The notes below the pieces were generated by a model. The model ran no database searches. It was not told the DNA's origin and worked only from the letters and a program-made list of their open reading frames with translations. A stretch of 39,390 bases of DNA from Ruminococcaceae bacterium UBA1375 (GTDB taxonomy: Bacteria; Bacillota; Clostridia; Oscillospirales; Ruminococcaceae): contig DBRF01000006.1 of the NCBI GenBank assembly GCA_002305795.1, forward strand, positions 88,572 to 127,961, in the 5' to 3' direction. This document shows, in pieces, positions 6,866 to 14,758 of the stretch (position 1 is its first letter; the number at the start of each line of letters is the position of its first letter). Both the position numbers and the translations under genes were made by a program.

Positions 6866-6993
6866 TATTGGAATGCCGCCCTTTGTGATTCCGATAAAGG
6901 GATGGGGTTTCATGGAGATCATGAAAGCGGACAGTCCTCTGTGCCCCAAGGGCAGTACGAATGTCTGAACTACAGTTTTGGAGGAAGTATTGT
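6866..6993 (+). promoter_or_regulatory. Structured rplS leader, candidate L19 autoregulatory leader
   Basis: The leader can form CCCTTT/AAAGGG, a perfect TTTCATG gagat CATGAAA hairpin, and ACAG/CTGT. The last two are enclosed by GGGG/CCCC pairing to make a multi-branched fold that ends just before the ribosome-binding site. Firmicute rplS mRNAs are known to carry an L19-binding leader, but I cannot confirm the consensus by eye. Confidence 0.45.
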
Positions 6994-7335
6994 ATGAACC
7001 AGTTGGAACTCATCAGCAACGGCAGCCTGAAGGCGGAAGCCCCCAAGTTTGAGGTGGGCGACCAGGTCAAGGTACACTGCCGCATCAAGGAAGGCGACAA
7101 GCAGCGGATTCAGATCTTTGAAGGCACTGTCATCGCCAAGCGTCACGGCGGCGTGGCGGAAACCTTCACCGTGCGCCGTGTAGCTTACGGCTGCGGCATC
7201 GAGCGTGTGTTCCCCCTGCACAGCCCCAACGTGGAAAAGGTTGAGGTTGTCCGGATGGGTAAAGTGCGCCGCAGCAAGCTGTACTACCTGCGCGACCGTG
7301 TGGGCAAGGCTGCTAAGGTCAAAGAGCGTCTGTAA
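6994..7335 (+). CDS. rplS: 50S ribosomal protein L19
   Basis: 113 residues, the usual L19 length. It lies at the 30S-50S interface and supports the A-site. Family blocks are all visible: FEVGDQVKVHCRIKEGDKQRIQIFEGTVIAK, FTVRRVAYGCGIERVFPLHSPNVEKVEV and GKVRRSKLYYLRDRVGKAAKVKE. The ATG at 6994 is chosen over an in-frame ATG at 6961, because TTGGAGG precedes it and the family starts MNxLxxI. It heads the plus-strand block rplS-lepB-rbgA-rnhB, a classical Firmicute order. Confidence 0.97.
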   Translation: MNQLELISNGSLKAEAPKFEVGDQVKVHCRIKEGDKQRIQIFEGTVIAKRHGGVAETFTVRRVAYGCGIERVFPLHSPNVEKVEVVRMGKVRRSKLYYLRDRVGKAAKVKERL

Positions 7336-7347
7336 TCGGACCATGCA

Positions 7348-7395
7348 ACAGAGGGGGACGGTAGGTGATCTGCTGTTCCCCTTTTTGTTTTTGAT
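7348..7395 (+). terminator. Possible weak terminator after rplS
   Basis: GGGGA / TCCCC arms (from about 7354 and 7376) followed by TTTTTGTTTTTG. The stem is short with a long loop. It may only reduce transcription into lepB. Confidence 0.4.
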
Positions 7396-7425
7396 TTCAT
7401 TTCAGTCGATAGGAGCGTGGCAACC

Positions 7426-7995
7426 ATGGAGCAACAACCTCAAACCAAAAAGCCCCGGAAAAAATGGAGCGGGGCGGTGGAGGAATTTTTCGATTGGGTG
7501 GAGACCACCCTGTTTTGCATGATTCTGGCCATTGTGGTGCTGACCTATCTGTTCCAGGAGGTCCAGGTGGACGGCACTTCCATGGTGCCCACCCTTCAGG
7601 ACGGGGACCGGCTGGTGACCTCTTCCTTATTTTATACCGTGGAACCGGGGGACATTGTGGTGATCAACCGGGAGGACGGCCAGGAACCCTTGATTAAACG
7701 CTGCATCGCCGTGGCGGGGCAAACGGTGGACATTGACTTCGACGCCGGCATCGTCTATGTGGACGGGCAGGCGTTGGAAGAGGACTATGTGAACACCCCC
7801 ACCAACCGCCATTCCGGCAACCTCATCGACTTCCCCTGCACCGTGCCGGAAGGCCATATCTTCGTCATGGGGGACAATCGGAACAACTCCCTGGACAGCC
7901 GGTATGTGGAAGTGGGCATGATTGATCTGGACAATGTGTTCGGAGAAGTGATCTTCCGGCTGCTGCCTTTGGACCGGTTCGGCGCTTTGAATTAA
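7426..7995 (+). CDS. lepB: Signal peptidase I
   Basis: A 189-residue, single-pass type I signal peptidase that removes signal peptides from exported proteins at the membrane. It has a basic N-terminus (TKKPRKK) and one membrane helix at about residues 25-45. The catalytic serine is S52 in DGTSMVPTL and the general-base lysine is K91 in LIKRCIAVAG. The box MGDNRNNSLDSR is near the C-terminus. The ATG at 7426 is used because AGGAG at 7411-7415 is at proper distance; the GTG at 7417 is too close. Clients in the window include the surface proteins at 16.9 and 21.5 kb. It is followed by rbgA after 19 bases. Confidence 0.96.
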   Translation: MEQQPQTKKPRKKWSGAVEEFFDWVETTLFCMILAIVVLTYLFQEVQVDGTSMVPTLQDGDRLVTSSLFYTVEPGDIVVINREDGQEPLIKRCIAVAGQTVDIDFDAGIVYVDGQALEEDYVNTPTNRHSGNLIDFPCTVPEGHIFVMGDNRNNSLDSRYVEVGMIDLDNVFGEVIFRLLPLDRFGALN

Positions 7996-8014
7996 ATTTC
8001 TCAGGAGAAAATAC

Positions 8015-8947
8015 ATGGAAGAACAAAATGGATATGAACAGCTGCAACAGCGCCCTTTGGACACCCCTTCCATCCAGTGGTTTCCGGGGCATATGGCTAA
8101 AACCCGGCGGCTGATTACCCAGCATCTGAAACAGGTGGACGTGGTGGTGGAGCTGGCGGACGCCCGGATCCCCGCCTCCAGCCGCAACCCGGAGCTGCAC
8201 AAGTGGTTAAACAATAAGCCCCGGCTGCTGCTGCTGAACAAATCGGATTACGCCGACCCCGACGTCACGGCAAAGTGGTTGTCCTATTACCAGAAACAGG
8301 GCATCGCCACCCTGGCCTGCGACTGCAAAACCGGCAAAAACGTGAACCGCATCCTCCCTATGCTCCGCACCCTGCTGAAGGACTTGTTGGAGCGGCGGAA
8401 AAAGCGGGGCCTGGTGGGACAGCCCATCCGGGTGATGGTGGTGGGCATCCCCAACGTGGGGAAGTCCAGCCTGATTAACCGCCTGGCCGGGGGCAAGCGT
8501 GCCAAGGTGGAGGACCGTCCCGGGGTCACCCGAGCCCAGCAGTGGGTGCCTTTGGGCAAGGACGCCGAGCTGCTGGATATGCCCGGGGTGCTGTGGCCCA
8601 AATTTGAGGATCCCTTAGTGGGAGAACGGCTGGCCTTTACCGGGGCGGTAAAGGACGAGATCATCGACACCCAGCTGCTGGCCATGCGTCTGCTGGCCTT
8701 TTTGAAGGAGAGCGGCTACGCCAAGCTGCTGGCGGCACGGTATAAATTGGAAGAAAGTGAAATCGCCCCCCTGGACGGTTACCGGCTGCTGCTGGCCATC
8801 GGCAAAAAGCGGGGGATGCTGCTTCCCGGCGGGGAGATTGATTTGCAGCGGGCCGCTTCCACGGTGTTGGACGAGTACCGGGGAGGCAAGCTGGGGCGGA
8901 TCACCCTGGAAGCCCCGGAAAAGGGGGATTCCCATGACCCTGCGTGA
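8015..8947 (+). CDS. rbgA: Ribosome biogenesis GTPase RbgA (YlqF)
   Basis: A 310-residue GTPase with circularly permuted motifs: G4 NKSD at 75-78, G1 GIPNVGKSS from 143, G3 DMPG at 187-190. This order defines the YlqF/YawG family. RbgA drives late maturation of the 50S subunit (assembly of L16 and others) in Firmicutes. The N-terminal IQWFPGHMAKTRR is the family signature, and the C-terminal ANTAR-like helical domain is present. It overlaps the following rnhB-yraN gene by 14 bases, and sits in the conserved translation block after rplS and lepB. Confidence 0.96.
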   Translation: MEEQNGYEQLQQRPLDTPSIQWFPGHMAKTRRLITQHLKQVDVVVELADARIPASSRNPELHKWLNNKPRLLLLNKSDYADPDVTAKWLSYYQKQGIATLACDCKTGKNVNRILPMLRTLLKDLLERRKKRGLVGQPIRVMVVGIPNVGKSSLINRLAGGKRAKVEDRPGVTRAQQWVPLGKDAELLDMPGVLWPKFEDPLVGERLAFTGAVKDEIIDTQLLAMRLLAFLKESGYAKLLAARYKLEESEIAPLDGYRLLLAIGKKRGMLLPGGEIDLQRAASTVLDEYRGGKLGRITLEAPEKGDSHDPA

Positions 8948-9908
8948 GTTTGATGCCAGCCTGTATGCCGATCTGCTCTGCGGGGTGGACGAAGCGGGCC
9001 GGGGCCCTTTGGCGGGGGACGTGTACGCCGCGGCGGTGATTCTTCCCAAAGAGTATGATTTGGAAGGGTTAAACGATTCCAAAAAGCTCACCCCCAAAAA
9101 GCGGGAGAAACTGTTTGATGAAATCCAGGCCCAGGCGGTGAGCTTTTGCATCGCCAAGGCCACCGTGGCGGAAATTGAGGAGCTGAACATCCTAAACGCC
9201 GCCATGCTGGCCATGGGGCGGGCGGTGGCAGGGCTTTCCATCACCCCCGATTTGGTGCTGGTGGACGGCAACCGGGACCCCAACCTGGGCCTGCCCACCC
9301 GGCTGATTGTTTCCGGGGACGCCACCAGCGCTTCCATTGCGGCGGCTTCCATTCTGGCCAAGGTGGCTCGGGACCGCTCCATGGAAGAGCTGGCCAAGGA
9401 GTACCCCCAGTACCAGTTTGAAAAGCACAAGGGCTACGGCACCGCCCTGCACTACGCCATGCTGGATGCCTACGGGGAAAGCCCGGTGCACCGGCACAGT
9501 TTCCTGAAAAAATACTATCAAGCTAAGGAACACCCGGAACTGGTGAAAAAGCCTCTGGGCGTGCAGGGGGAAGACTTTGCGGCGGACTGGCTGGAACAGA
9601 ATGGCTATCAAGTTTTGGCCCGGCAGTACCATACTGCTTTGGGAGAGGTGGACATCATTGCCCAAAACGGGGAGGCTCTCTGCTTTGTGGAGGTGAAGAC
9701 CCGCTCCAAACGCCAGGCGGAACCTGCCCGGGCGGCAGTAGGCAAGGCCAAGCAGAAAAAGGTGGGGCTGGCGGCGTTGGAGTACCTGGAAAAGCACCCC
9801 ACCGGCCTGCCGGTGCGGTTTGACGTGGCGGAGGTGTACGGCAAGGCGGGGCAGTTTACCATGGAGTATCTGGAAAACGCCTTTGCGCCGCCGGAATGGG
9901 AGAAATGA
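8934..9908 (+). CDS. rnhB: RNase HII fused to a YraN (UPF0102) domain
   Basis: 324 residues with two domains. Residues 1-195 are RNase HII, which cuts RNA in RNA-DNA hybrids and removes misinserted ribonucleotides: GVDEAGRGPLAG at 17-28 (D19, E20), VDG at 110-112 (D111), and GDATSASIAAASILAK with D129. HKGYGT and SPVHRHSF complete the fold. Residues 208-324 are YraN, a small PD-(D/E)XK nuclease-like domain: GVQGEDFAADWL, GEVDIIA (D240), FVEVKTR (E253, K255). In many Firmicutes these are two neighbouring genes; here they form one frame with a linker of about 12 residues and no stop or frameshift. The ATG at 8934 has AAGGGGG before it and lies inside the end of rbgA, implying coupling. Confidence 0.93.
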   Translation: MTLREFDASLYADLLCGVDEAGRGPLAGDVYAAAVILPKEYDLEGLNDSKKLTPKKREKLFDEIQAQAVSFCIAKATVAEIEELNILNAAMLAMGRAVAGLSITPDLVLVDGNRDPNLGLPTRLIVSGDATSASIAAASILAKVARDRSMEELAKEYPQYQFEKHKGYGTALHYAMLDAYGESPVHRHSFLKKYYQAKEHPELVKKPLGVQGEDFAADWLEQNGYQVLARQYHTALGEVDIIAQNGEALCFVEVKTRSKRQAEPARAAVGKAKQKKVGLAALEYLEKHPTGLPVRFDVAEVYGKAGQFTMEYLENAFAPPEWEK

Positions 9909-9911
9909 GGG

Positions 9912-10310
9912 GCGCTGTAGAAAAGTAAAGTTTAGGTCCAACCTTTTAGGAAAACAAGATTGAAAATCTTTTTTTCCGAAGGCATGGTGGGGTCGAATCC
10001 CACGCAGTGGATACGAATCCCACGCAGTGGATTCTAGGGTGGCAACGAAACGTCCTAGGACGTTTCTAAGTCCCATCTTGACGGCCAAAAGGCCGGCCGT
10101 CATTTTGCTTCGCAAAAGCCGATGGAACTTGCCCCTGCAATAGAGATTATTTTATCCCGAAAACTCTTTCTTCTGCTTTATTGTTTGAAAAAAGTTGTGA
10201 AACAACAAATCGGAATCCGCCCGCCCGACGGCGTAGAGCCGAGGACGGGTCAATCCAGAAACATGCCGTAGGCTTGTTTCGAACATACCGGAACCTTTTT
10301 CGACAGACTG
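9912..10310. mobile_element. Putative non-autonomous element, CTGTAGAAAA ends (copy 3)
   Basis: The left end GGCGCTGTAGAAAAG begins three bases after the rnhB-yraN stop, and the right end is TTTTTCGACAGACTG. The interior carries GTGGGGTCGAATCCCAC, a tandem doubling of CGAATCCCACGCAGTGGAT (about 9994-10031), and a tail from about 10128 that matches 39160-39330 nearly base for base. No large flanking duplication is seen, only ATGAGG on both sides. No ORF of note. Confidence 0.55.
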
Positions 10311-10436
10311 ACGGATGAGGTGGACCGATTTTCACTACTTTTTCGTAAATGGAAACTTTTTCCTTTCCACCTCATCAGTCTGGGCTTCGCCCAGCCAGCA
10401 GATGCCACTGTGTGGGCATCGTCTCAAGAGGAAGCC
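10311..10436. repeat. CCTCATCAGT palindromic repeat with one 20-base hairpin unit
   Basis: GGATGAGGTGGA (from 10313) and TCCACCTCATC (to 10377) form inverted arms. They are followed by GGGCTTCGCCC and one unit GATGCCACTGTGTGGGCATC at 10401-10420, then AGAGGAAGCCT. The same repeat type at 28911-29045 has four such units. No gene is seen here. Confidence 0.6.
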
Positions 10437-10480
10437 TATAAAATCTCAAAACCGTTTTCCCTGCACGAAATTTTTCCATC

Positions 10481-10509
10481 TTGACAATCCACCCAGCCCG
10501 TTTTATAAT
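10481..10509 (+). promoter_or_regulatory. Promoter of the alaS T-box transcript
   Basis: TTGACA at 10481-10486, 17 bases, TATAAT at 10504-10509. Both boxes are perfect consensus. Confidence 0.88.
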
Positions 10510-10515
10510 GAAAGG

Positions 10516-10747
10516 CAGTAGGCGAGGAAGAAGTCAATTTCGCCGTCTTTGCTTTCAGAGAGCTTCCGGTGGGTGCAAGGGAGCAGCAAAGGGCGGAAGC
10601 GCCGCTTTGGAGCTCCGGTTAACCCCGGCGGCTGGCAGCCGTTATCTGCCGAAACGAGAGGCAGGAAGATTTTCCTGCAACTTGGGTGGTACCGCGTCAG
10701 AATCTTCTGCCGTCCCAAGCCGGTTTCCGGCAGGGGCGGCTTTTTTG
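10516..10747 (+). promoter_or_regulatory. T-box riboswitch controlling alaS
   Basis: A leader that senses uncharged tRNA-Ala and allows read-through when alanyl-tRNA is short. It has the stem I features AGAGAGC and GGGTGCAAG (10557-10580) and the invariant T-box TGGTACCGCG at 10687-10696. A terminator follows: GCCGTCCC pairs with GGGGCGGC before TTTTTT (10709-10747). GCC GCT at 10601-10606, on the 3' side of stem I, are both alanine codons, so one is probably the specifier. Identity is supported by alaS directly downstream. Confidence 0.92.
10709..10747 (+). terminator. T-box terminator hairpin
   Basis: A GC-rich stem (GCCGTCCC / GGGGCGGC, inner CCGG/CCGG) directly followed by a run of six T. 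Its 5' part is shared with the alternative antiterminator formed with the T-box. Confidence 0.88.
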
Positions 10748-10789
10748 CTGTCCGGGCGCCCAACGATGAAGAAGGAGTGTAACAAACCA

Positions 10790-13429
10790 ATGGAATGGAC
10801 GGGACTGAATGAGCTGCGGGAAAAGTTCCTGCATTTTTTTGAAGAGAAGGGGCATTTACGTCTGCCCAGCTTCCCCCTGATTCCCCAGGGAGACAACAGC
10901 CTTTTGCTGATCAACTCCGGCATGGCCCCCATGAAAAAGTGGTTTTTGGGCCAGGAAGAACCCCCCCGGCACCGGGTGACCACCTGCCAGAAGTGCATCC
11001 GCACCCCGGATATTGAAAACGTGGGCAAAACCGCTCGCCACGGCACCTTCTTTGAGATGCTGGGCAACTTCTCCTTCGGGGATTACTTCAAGCACGAAGC
11101 CACCAAGTGGGCCTGGGAGTTTATCACCCAGGAGCTGAAAATGCCGGTGGACAAACTGTGGGTGTCCATCTACGAAGGGGACGAGGAAACCCGGAAAATC
11201 TGGGTGGAGGAAGTGGGGGTTGCCCCCGACCGCATCGTCACCATGGGCAAGGAGGACAACTTCTGGGAAATCGGCGCCGGTCCCTGCGGCCCCTGCAGCG
11301 AAATCTACTTCGACCGTGGCCCGGAAAAGGGCTGCGGCAAGCCGGACTGCCATGTGGGTTGCGAATGCGACCGGTATGTGGAGTTCTGGAACCTGGTGTT
11401 CAGCCAGTTTGACGGGGATGGCAATGGCAACTACACCCCCATGGCTCACCCCAACATCGACACCGGCATGGGCCTGGAGCGTCTGGCCTGCATTATGCAG
11501 GGGGTGGACAACCTCTTTGAGGTGGACACCATCCAGAACATCATGAAGAAAATCAGCGAAATCGCCGGGGTGCACTACCACGAAGACGAAGCCAAGGACG
11601 TGTCCCTGCGGGTGATTACCGACCATATCCGCTCCACCGTCTTTATGCTGGCGGACGGGGTGATCCCCTCCAACGAAGGCCGGGGCTATGTGCTGCGGCG
11701 GTTGCTCCGCCGGGCGGCCCGCCACGGACGGCTGCTGGGCATCAACGGCCCCTTCCTGTATCAGGTAGTGGATACGGTGGTGAAGGAAAACCACACCGCC
11801 TACCCCGAACTGGCCCAGAAGCAGTCCTATCTGGAAAAGATCATTCTCACCGAGGAAGAAAACTTTGACCGCACCTTGAACAAGGGCCTGGAGCTGCTCA
11901 ACCAGCTCATCGACAAAGCGGAAGAACAGGGCATCTCCACCTTGGCCGGGGAAGACGCCTTCCATCTGTACGACACCTTTGGATTCCCCATCGACCTGAC
12001 CCGGGAAATCGCTTCCGAAAAGGGTTTTGCCATCGACGAAACCGCCTTCGGCGCTTTGATGGAGCACCAGAAAGAGGTGGCCCGTCAGGCCCGGATGAGC
12101 CAGGAAGACGTGGCCTGGGCGGACGAAACCCTGGGCCTCCACGGAGTCAAGACCCAGTTTACCGGCTATGGCAGCCTCACCGGCACCGGCAAGGTGCTGG
12201 CTATGCTGGTGGAGGGGGAAAAGGTGGAAGAAGTTTCCGCCGGCACCCGTGCCACCATGGTGTTTGACTCCACCTGCTTCTACGCCGAAAGCGGCGGACA
12301 GGTGGCGGATAAGGGCACTATTTCCACCGGCTCCGCTTCCGGCCAGGTGCTGGACGTGCAGAAAACCGGCACCGGGCTTTCCATGCATGTGGTACAGGTG
12401 GAGGAAGGCGCCTTCCATCTGGGAGATATGGTGGAGCAGAAGGTGTACAAGCTGGTGCGCTACCCCATTATGCGCAACCACACCGCCGCCCACCTGCTTC
12501 AAGCCGCCCTGCGCCAGGTGCTGGGAGACCATGTCCACCAGGCCGGCCAGCTGGTCACCGCTCCCTCTCTGCGGTTTGACTTCTCCCACTTTGAAGCCAT
12601 GACCCCGGACCAGATCCATCAGGTGGAAGGGCTGGTGAACCAGAAGATCTTTGAAGCCATCCCGGTGACCGTGGAGGAAATGCCCATTGAGGAAGCCCGG
12701 AAAACCGGCGCCATGGCTCTGTTTGGGGAAAAATACGGCAACACCGTCCGGGTGGTCAGTGTGGACGACTTCTCCAAGGAGTTCTGCGGCGGCACCCATG
12801 TGGCCAACACCGCCCACATCGGCCTGTTTAAGATTGTCAGCGAAGGCAGCGTGGCCGCCGGGGTGCGCCGGATTGAGGCGGTTACCGGCAACTATATCCT
12901 GGACCTGCTCCAGCACAACACCTACACCCTCCACCAGGCCGCCAAAGCCTTGAAGCTGAACAACACGGAAGAGTTGGTGGACAAATGCGCCGCCCTCACC
13001 GCCGAACTGAAGGAAGCCAAGGCGGAAGTGGCCCGGCTCAACGCCCAGCTGGCCCAGAACAGCTTTGCCAAGGTGCTGCGGGACAGCCTGCAGGAAGTGG
13101 ACGGCATCCAGTACACTACCATGATGCTGGAAAACATGGATCTCAACGCCTTGAAAGATTCCACCTCCCGGATGCGGGAGCATCAGCCTGACCTGGTGTT
13201 CGTGGCCGCCAACATCACCGACGGCAAGGGCAACCTGATCTGCGTGGTGGGGGACAACGCCAAGAAGCGTGGCCTGAAGGCGGGCAACATCGTCCGGGAA
13301 GTGGCAAAATTCACCGGCGGCAAGGGCGGTGGACGGCCCGACCAAGCCATGGCAGGTGTGGGAGACGTCACCAAGGTGGACGAAGCCCTGCTGCAGCTGA
13401 AAGATGTGATTGTAAGCCAGTTGGGATAA
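10790..13429 (+). CDS. alaS: Alanine--tRNA ligase
   Basis: 879 residues, full length. It charges tRNA-Ala and edits Ser/Gly mischarging. The class II catalytic core is at the N-terminus (LRLPSFPLIPQGDNSLLLINSGMAPMKKWFLG, GRGYVLRRLLRRAARHG). The editing domain has HTAAHLLQAAL near residue 563 and CGGTHVANTAHIG near 665. The C-terminal coiled coil and C-Ala domain end with GGKGGGRPDQAMAGV. The frame is open far upstream through the T-box, but the ATG at 10790 has AAGGAG before it and starts with the family's MxWTGLNELREKFLxFFEEKGH. It is preceded by its T-box and followed by the HIT gene after 92 bases. Confidence 0.98.
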   Translation: MEWTGLNELREKFLHFFEEKGHLRLPSFPLIPQGDNSLLLINSGMAPMKKWFLGQEEPPRHRVTTCQKCIRTPDIENVGKTARHGTFFEMLGNFSFGDYFKHEATKWAWEFITQELKMPVDKLWVSIYEGDEETRKIWVEEVGVAPDRIVTMGKEDNFWEIGAGPCGPCSEIYFDRGPEKGCGKPDCHVGCECDRYVEFWNLVFSQFDGDGNGNYTPMAHPNIDTGMGLERLACIMQGVDNLFEVDTIQNIMKKISEIAGVHYHEDEAKDVSLRVITDHIRSTVFMLADGVIPSNEGRGYVLRRLLRRAARHGRLLGINGPFLYQVVDTVVKENHTAYPELAQKQSYLEKIILTEEENFDRTLNKGLELLNQLIDKAEEQGISTLAGEDAFHLYDTFGFPIDLTREIASEKGFAIDETAFGALMEHQKEVARQARMSQEDVAWADETLGLHGVKTQFTGYGSLTGTGKVLAMLVEGEKVEEVSAGTRATMVFDSTCFYAESGGQVADKGTISTGSASGQVLDVQKTGTGLSMHVVQVEEGAFHLGDMVEQKVYKLVRYPIMRNHTAAHLLQAALRQVLGDHVHQAGQLVTAPSLRFDFSHFEAMTPDQIHQVEGLVNQKIFEAIPVTVEEMPIEEARKTGAMALFGEKYGNTVRVVSVDDFSKEFCGGTHVANTAHIGLFKIVSEGSVAAGVRRIEAVTGNYILDLLQHNTYTLHQAAKALKLNNTEELVDKCAALTAELKEAKAEVARLNAQLAQNSFAKVLRDSLQEVDGIQYTTMMLENMDLNALKDSTSRMREHQPDLVFVAANITDGKGNLICVVGDNAKKRGLKAGNIVREVAKFTGGKGGGRPDQAMAGVGDVTKVDEALLQLKDVIVSQLG

Positions 13430-13521
13430 CGGCTTAAAAAATTTACCATCGAGTCTTTCCTCCCCGGGGGAAGGCTTTGCCAAGACAATAAACCTTATTA
13501 CAATAGAAAGGAGGTGCAACC

Positions 13522-13860
13522 ATGGATTGTTTGTTCTGCAAGATTGCGGCGGGAGAAATCCCCTCCAAGAAGGCCTATGAAGACGAAAAGGTGGTTGCCT
13601 TTTACGACATCGACCCCCAGGCGCCGGTGCACATTCTGGTGATCCCCAAGGAGCACATCCAGAGCGTCAGCCAGATTACCCCGGAAAACCAGGAGATTGT
13701 GGGCCACATCTTCACCGTCATCGCCAAGCTGGCCCGGGAGCTGAACCTGGAGGACGGCTACCGGGTGGTGAGCAATGTGGGACAGCAGGGGGGCCAGAGC
13801 GTGCCGCACCTGCATTTCCACCTGCTGGGCGGACGGAATCTGGGCTGGCCTCCTGGTTGA
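13522..13860 (+). CDS. HIT (histidine triad) family nucleotide hydrolase
   Basis: 112 residues, the normal length of HINT-type proteins, which hydrolyse purine nucleotide phosphoramidates and aminoacyl-adenylates. The triad HLHFHLLGG starts at residue 96. The paired cysteines C3 and C6 (CLFCKI) belong to the zinc-binding form. PVHILVIPKEHI is the other signature block. Start fixed by AAAGGAGGTG just upstream. Its place behind alaS is compatible with clearing of aminoacyl-AMP by-products, but that is inference. Confidence 0.95.
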   Translation: MDCLFCKIAAGEIPSKKAYEDEKVVAFYDIDPQAPVHILVIPKEHIQSVSQITPENQEIVGHIFTVIAKLARELNLEDGYRVVSNVGQQGGQSVPHLHFHLLGGRNLGWPPG

Positions 13861-13930
13861 GATTCGTTTTGCTAACCTTTTGCCCAGGGCAACGAGATTG
13901 AAGTATCGTGGTTCAATTTACCCATACCCA

Positions 13931-13976
13931 AAGAAAAAAGAGACTGCTACCCGTTATTGGGATGGCAGTCTCTTCT
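13931..13976. terminator. Bidirectional terminator between the HIT and PPTase genes
   Basis: AGAGACTGC / GCAGTCTCT arms (13939-13973) with an inner ACCC/GGG pairing. There is an A-run before it (T-run for the minus strand) and a T-rich sequence after it. It lies two bases past the end of the convergent phosphopantetheinyl transferase. Confidence 0.8.
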
Positions 13977-13977
13977 A

Positions 13978-14628
13978 TTATATACACTCCAAAATATCCA
14001 CCGGTTCCACCGGAATCTTTTCCGCCCCGGCTTCCCAGCACAGGGCATAGGCGTACCTCTCCCAAATCCCGCTGTCCCGTTTTTGAGGGAAACCCGCCGG
14101 TGTGCCGCTCCGCAGGGAAAACTGCTGCATTCCTTGGGAGAACCCGGCGGCGGTGGCCTTTAAGGCTGCTTCCTTTTCGCACCAAAGTCGGAAAAAAGCG
14201 GTTTCCGGCTGGGGCTGCCGGGACAGCCACTCCCCTTCTTGGGGGTGGAAAAACCGCCGGGCCAGTCTTTCCCATTGGGGCAGGGGCCGGAGACGCTCCA
14301 AATCGCATCCCAGCCGCTGCCCATCGTCGCTGACTATGCAGAGACAGCGGGTGCCGGAATGGGACAGGCTGAAGGAAAACCGGGGCAGGTCCGGGAAATA
14401 GGGCTTGCCGTGTGGGGTGTACGCCGGAGCGGAGGAGGGCAGGGCAATGCCCAGTTTTTTCGCCCCCTGTTCCACCAGCAGCCAGGCTCCGGCTCCGGCG
14501 GCACGGTGTTCCGGGGAGGAGCGGGCAACAAGCCGATTTTGCCGCCAGGGGGGCAGAGCGGCCAGAGCTTGTTGCAGCCGGGCAGGGTCCAGCAGGGGGG
14601 TGCAGTCCCCGGTCAGGCAGAGTATCAC
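13978..14628 (-). CDS. 4'-phosphopantetheinyl transferase (Sfp type)
   Basis: 216 residues. It transfers phosphopantetheine from CoA to acyl or peptidyl carrier proteins. Motifs are in order: GKPYF at 74-78, FSLSHSG at 85-92, GCDLE at 107-111 (Mg-binding D109 and E111) and WCEKEAALKATA at 149-160. Sfp/Gsp-type enzymes have this two-lobed length, unlike the short AcpS. The start is GTG at 14628, preceded by AAAGGAGGCG. No carrier protein, NRPS or PKS gene is in the window, so it may serve fatty-acid ACP or a distant pathway. Confidence 0.92.
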   Translation of the reverse strand: MILCLTGDCTPLLDPARLQQALAALPPWRQNRLVARSSPEHRAAGAGAWLLVEQGAKKLGIALPSSAPAYTPHGKPYFPDLPRFSFSLSHSGTRCLCIVSDDGQRLGCDLERLRPLPQWERLARRFFHPQEGEWLSRQPQPETAFFRLWCEKEAALKATAAGFSQGMQQFSLRSGTPAGFPQKRDSGIWERYAYALCWEAGAEKIPVEPVDILECI

Positions 14629-14663
14629 AAAATCGCCTCCTTTGCAGTCTTTTGTTTATAATC

Positions 14664-14758
14664 TGTTGGGTTTCCCTCGGCTTTTGCGAAGTAAAATGGC
14701 TGGCCGGACGTTGAGCCAGCCAAGAGGGGAACCGTAATGATTGCTTTTAGCAATCATT
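14664..14758. repeat. Double-hairpin repeat, copy A
   Basis: It begins GTTGGGTTTCCCTCGG, then CTTTTGCGAAGTAAAATGG, then a GGCTGGC / GCCAGCC hairpin, GGGGAACCGT, and the terminal hairpin at 14736-14758 (arms AATGATTGC / GCAATCATT). Copy B at 15034-15128 is almost identical. The terminal hairpin is the sequence duplicated around the inserted element at 14759-14995. Confidence 0.8.

Noticed and set aside
10856..13519. An 887-codon open frame antisense to alaS
   Set aside because: It is the mirror of the well-conserved alaS codons in GC-rich DNA, lacks recognisable domains and has no ribosome-binding site.
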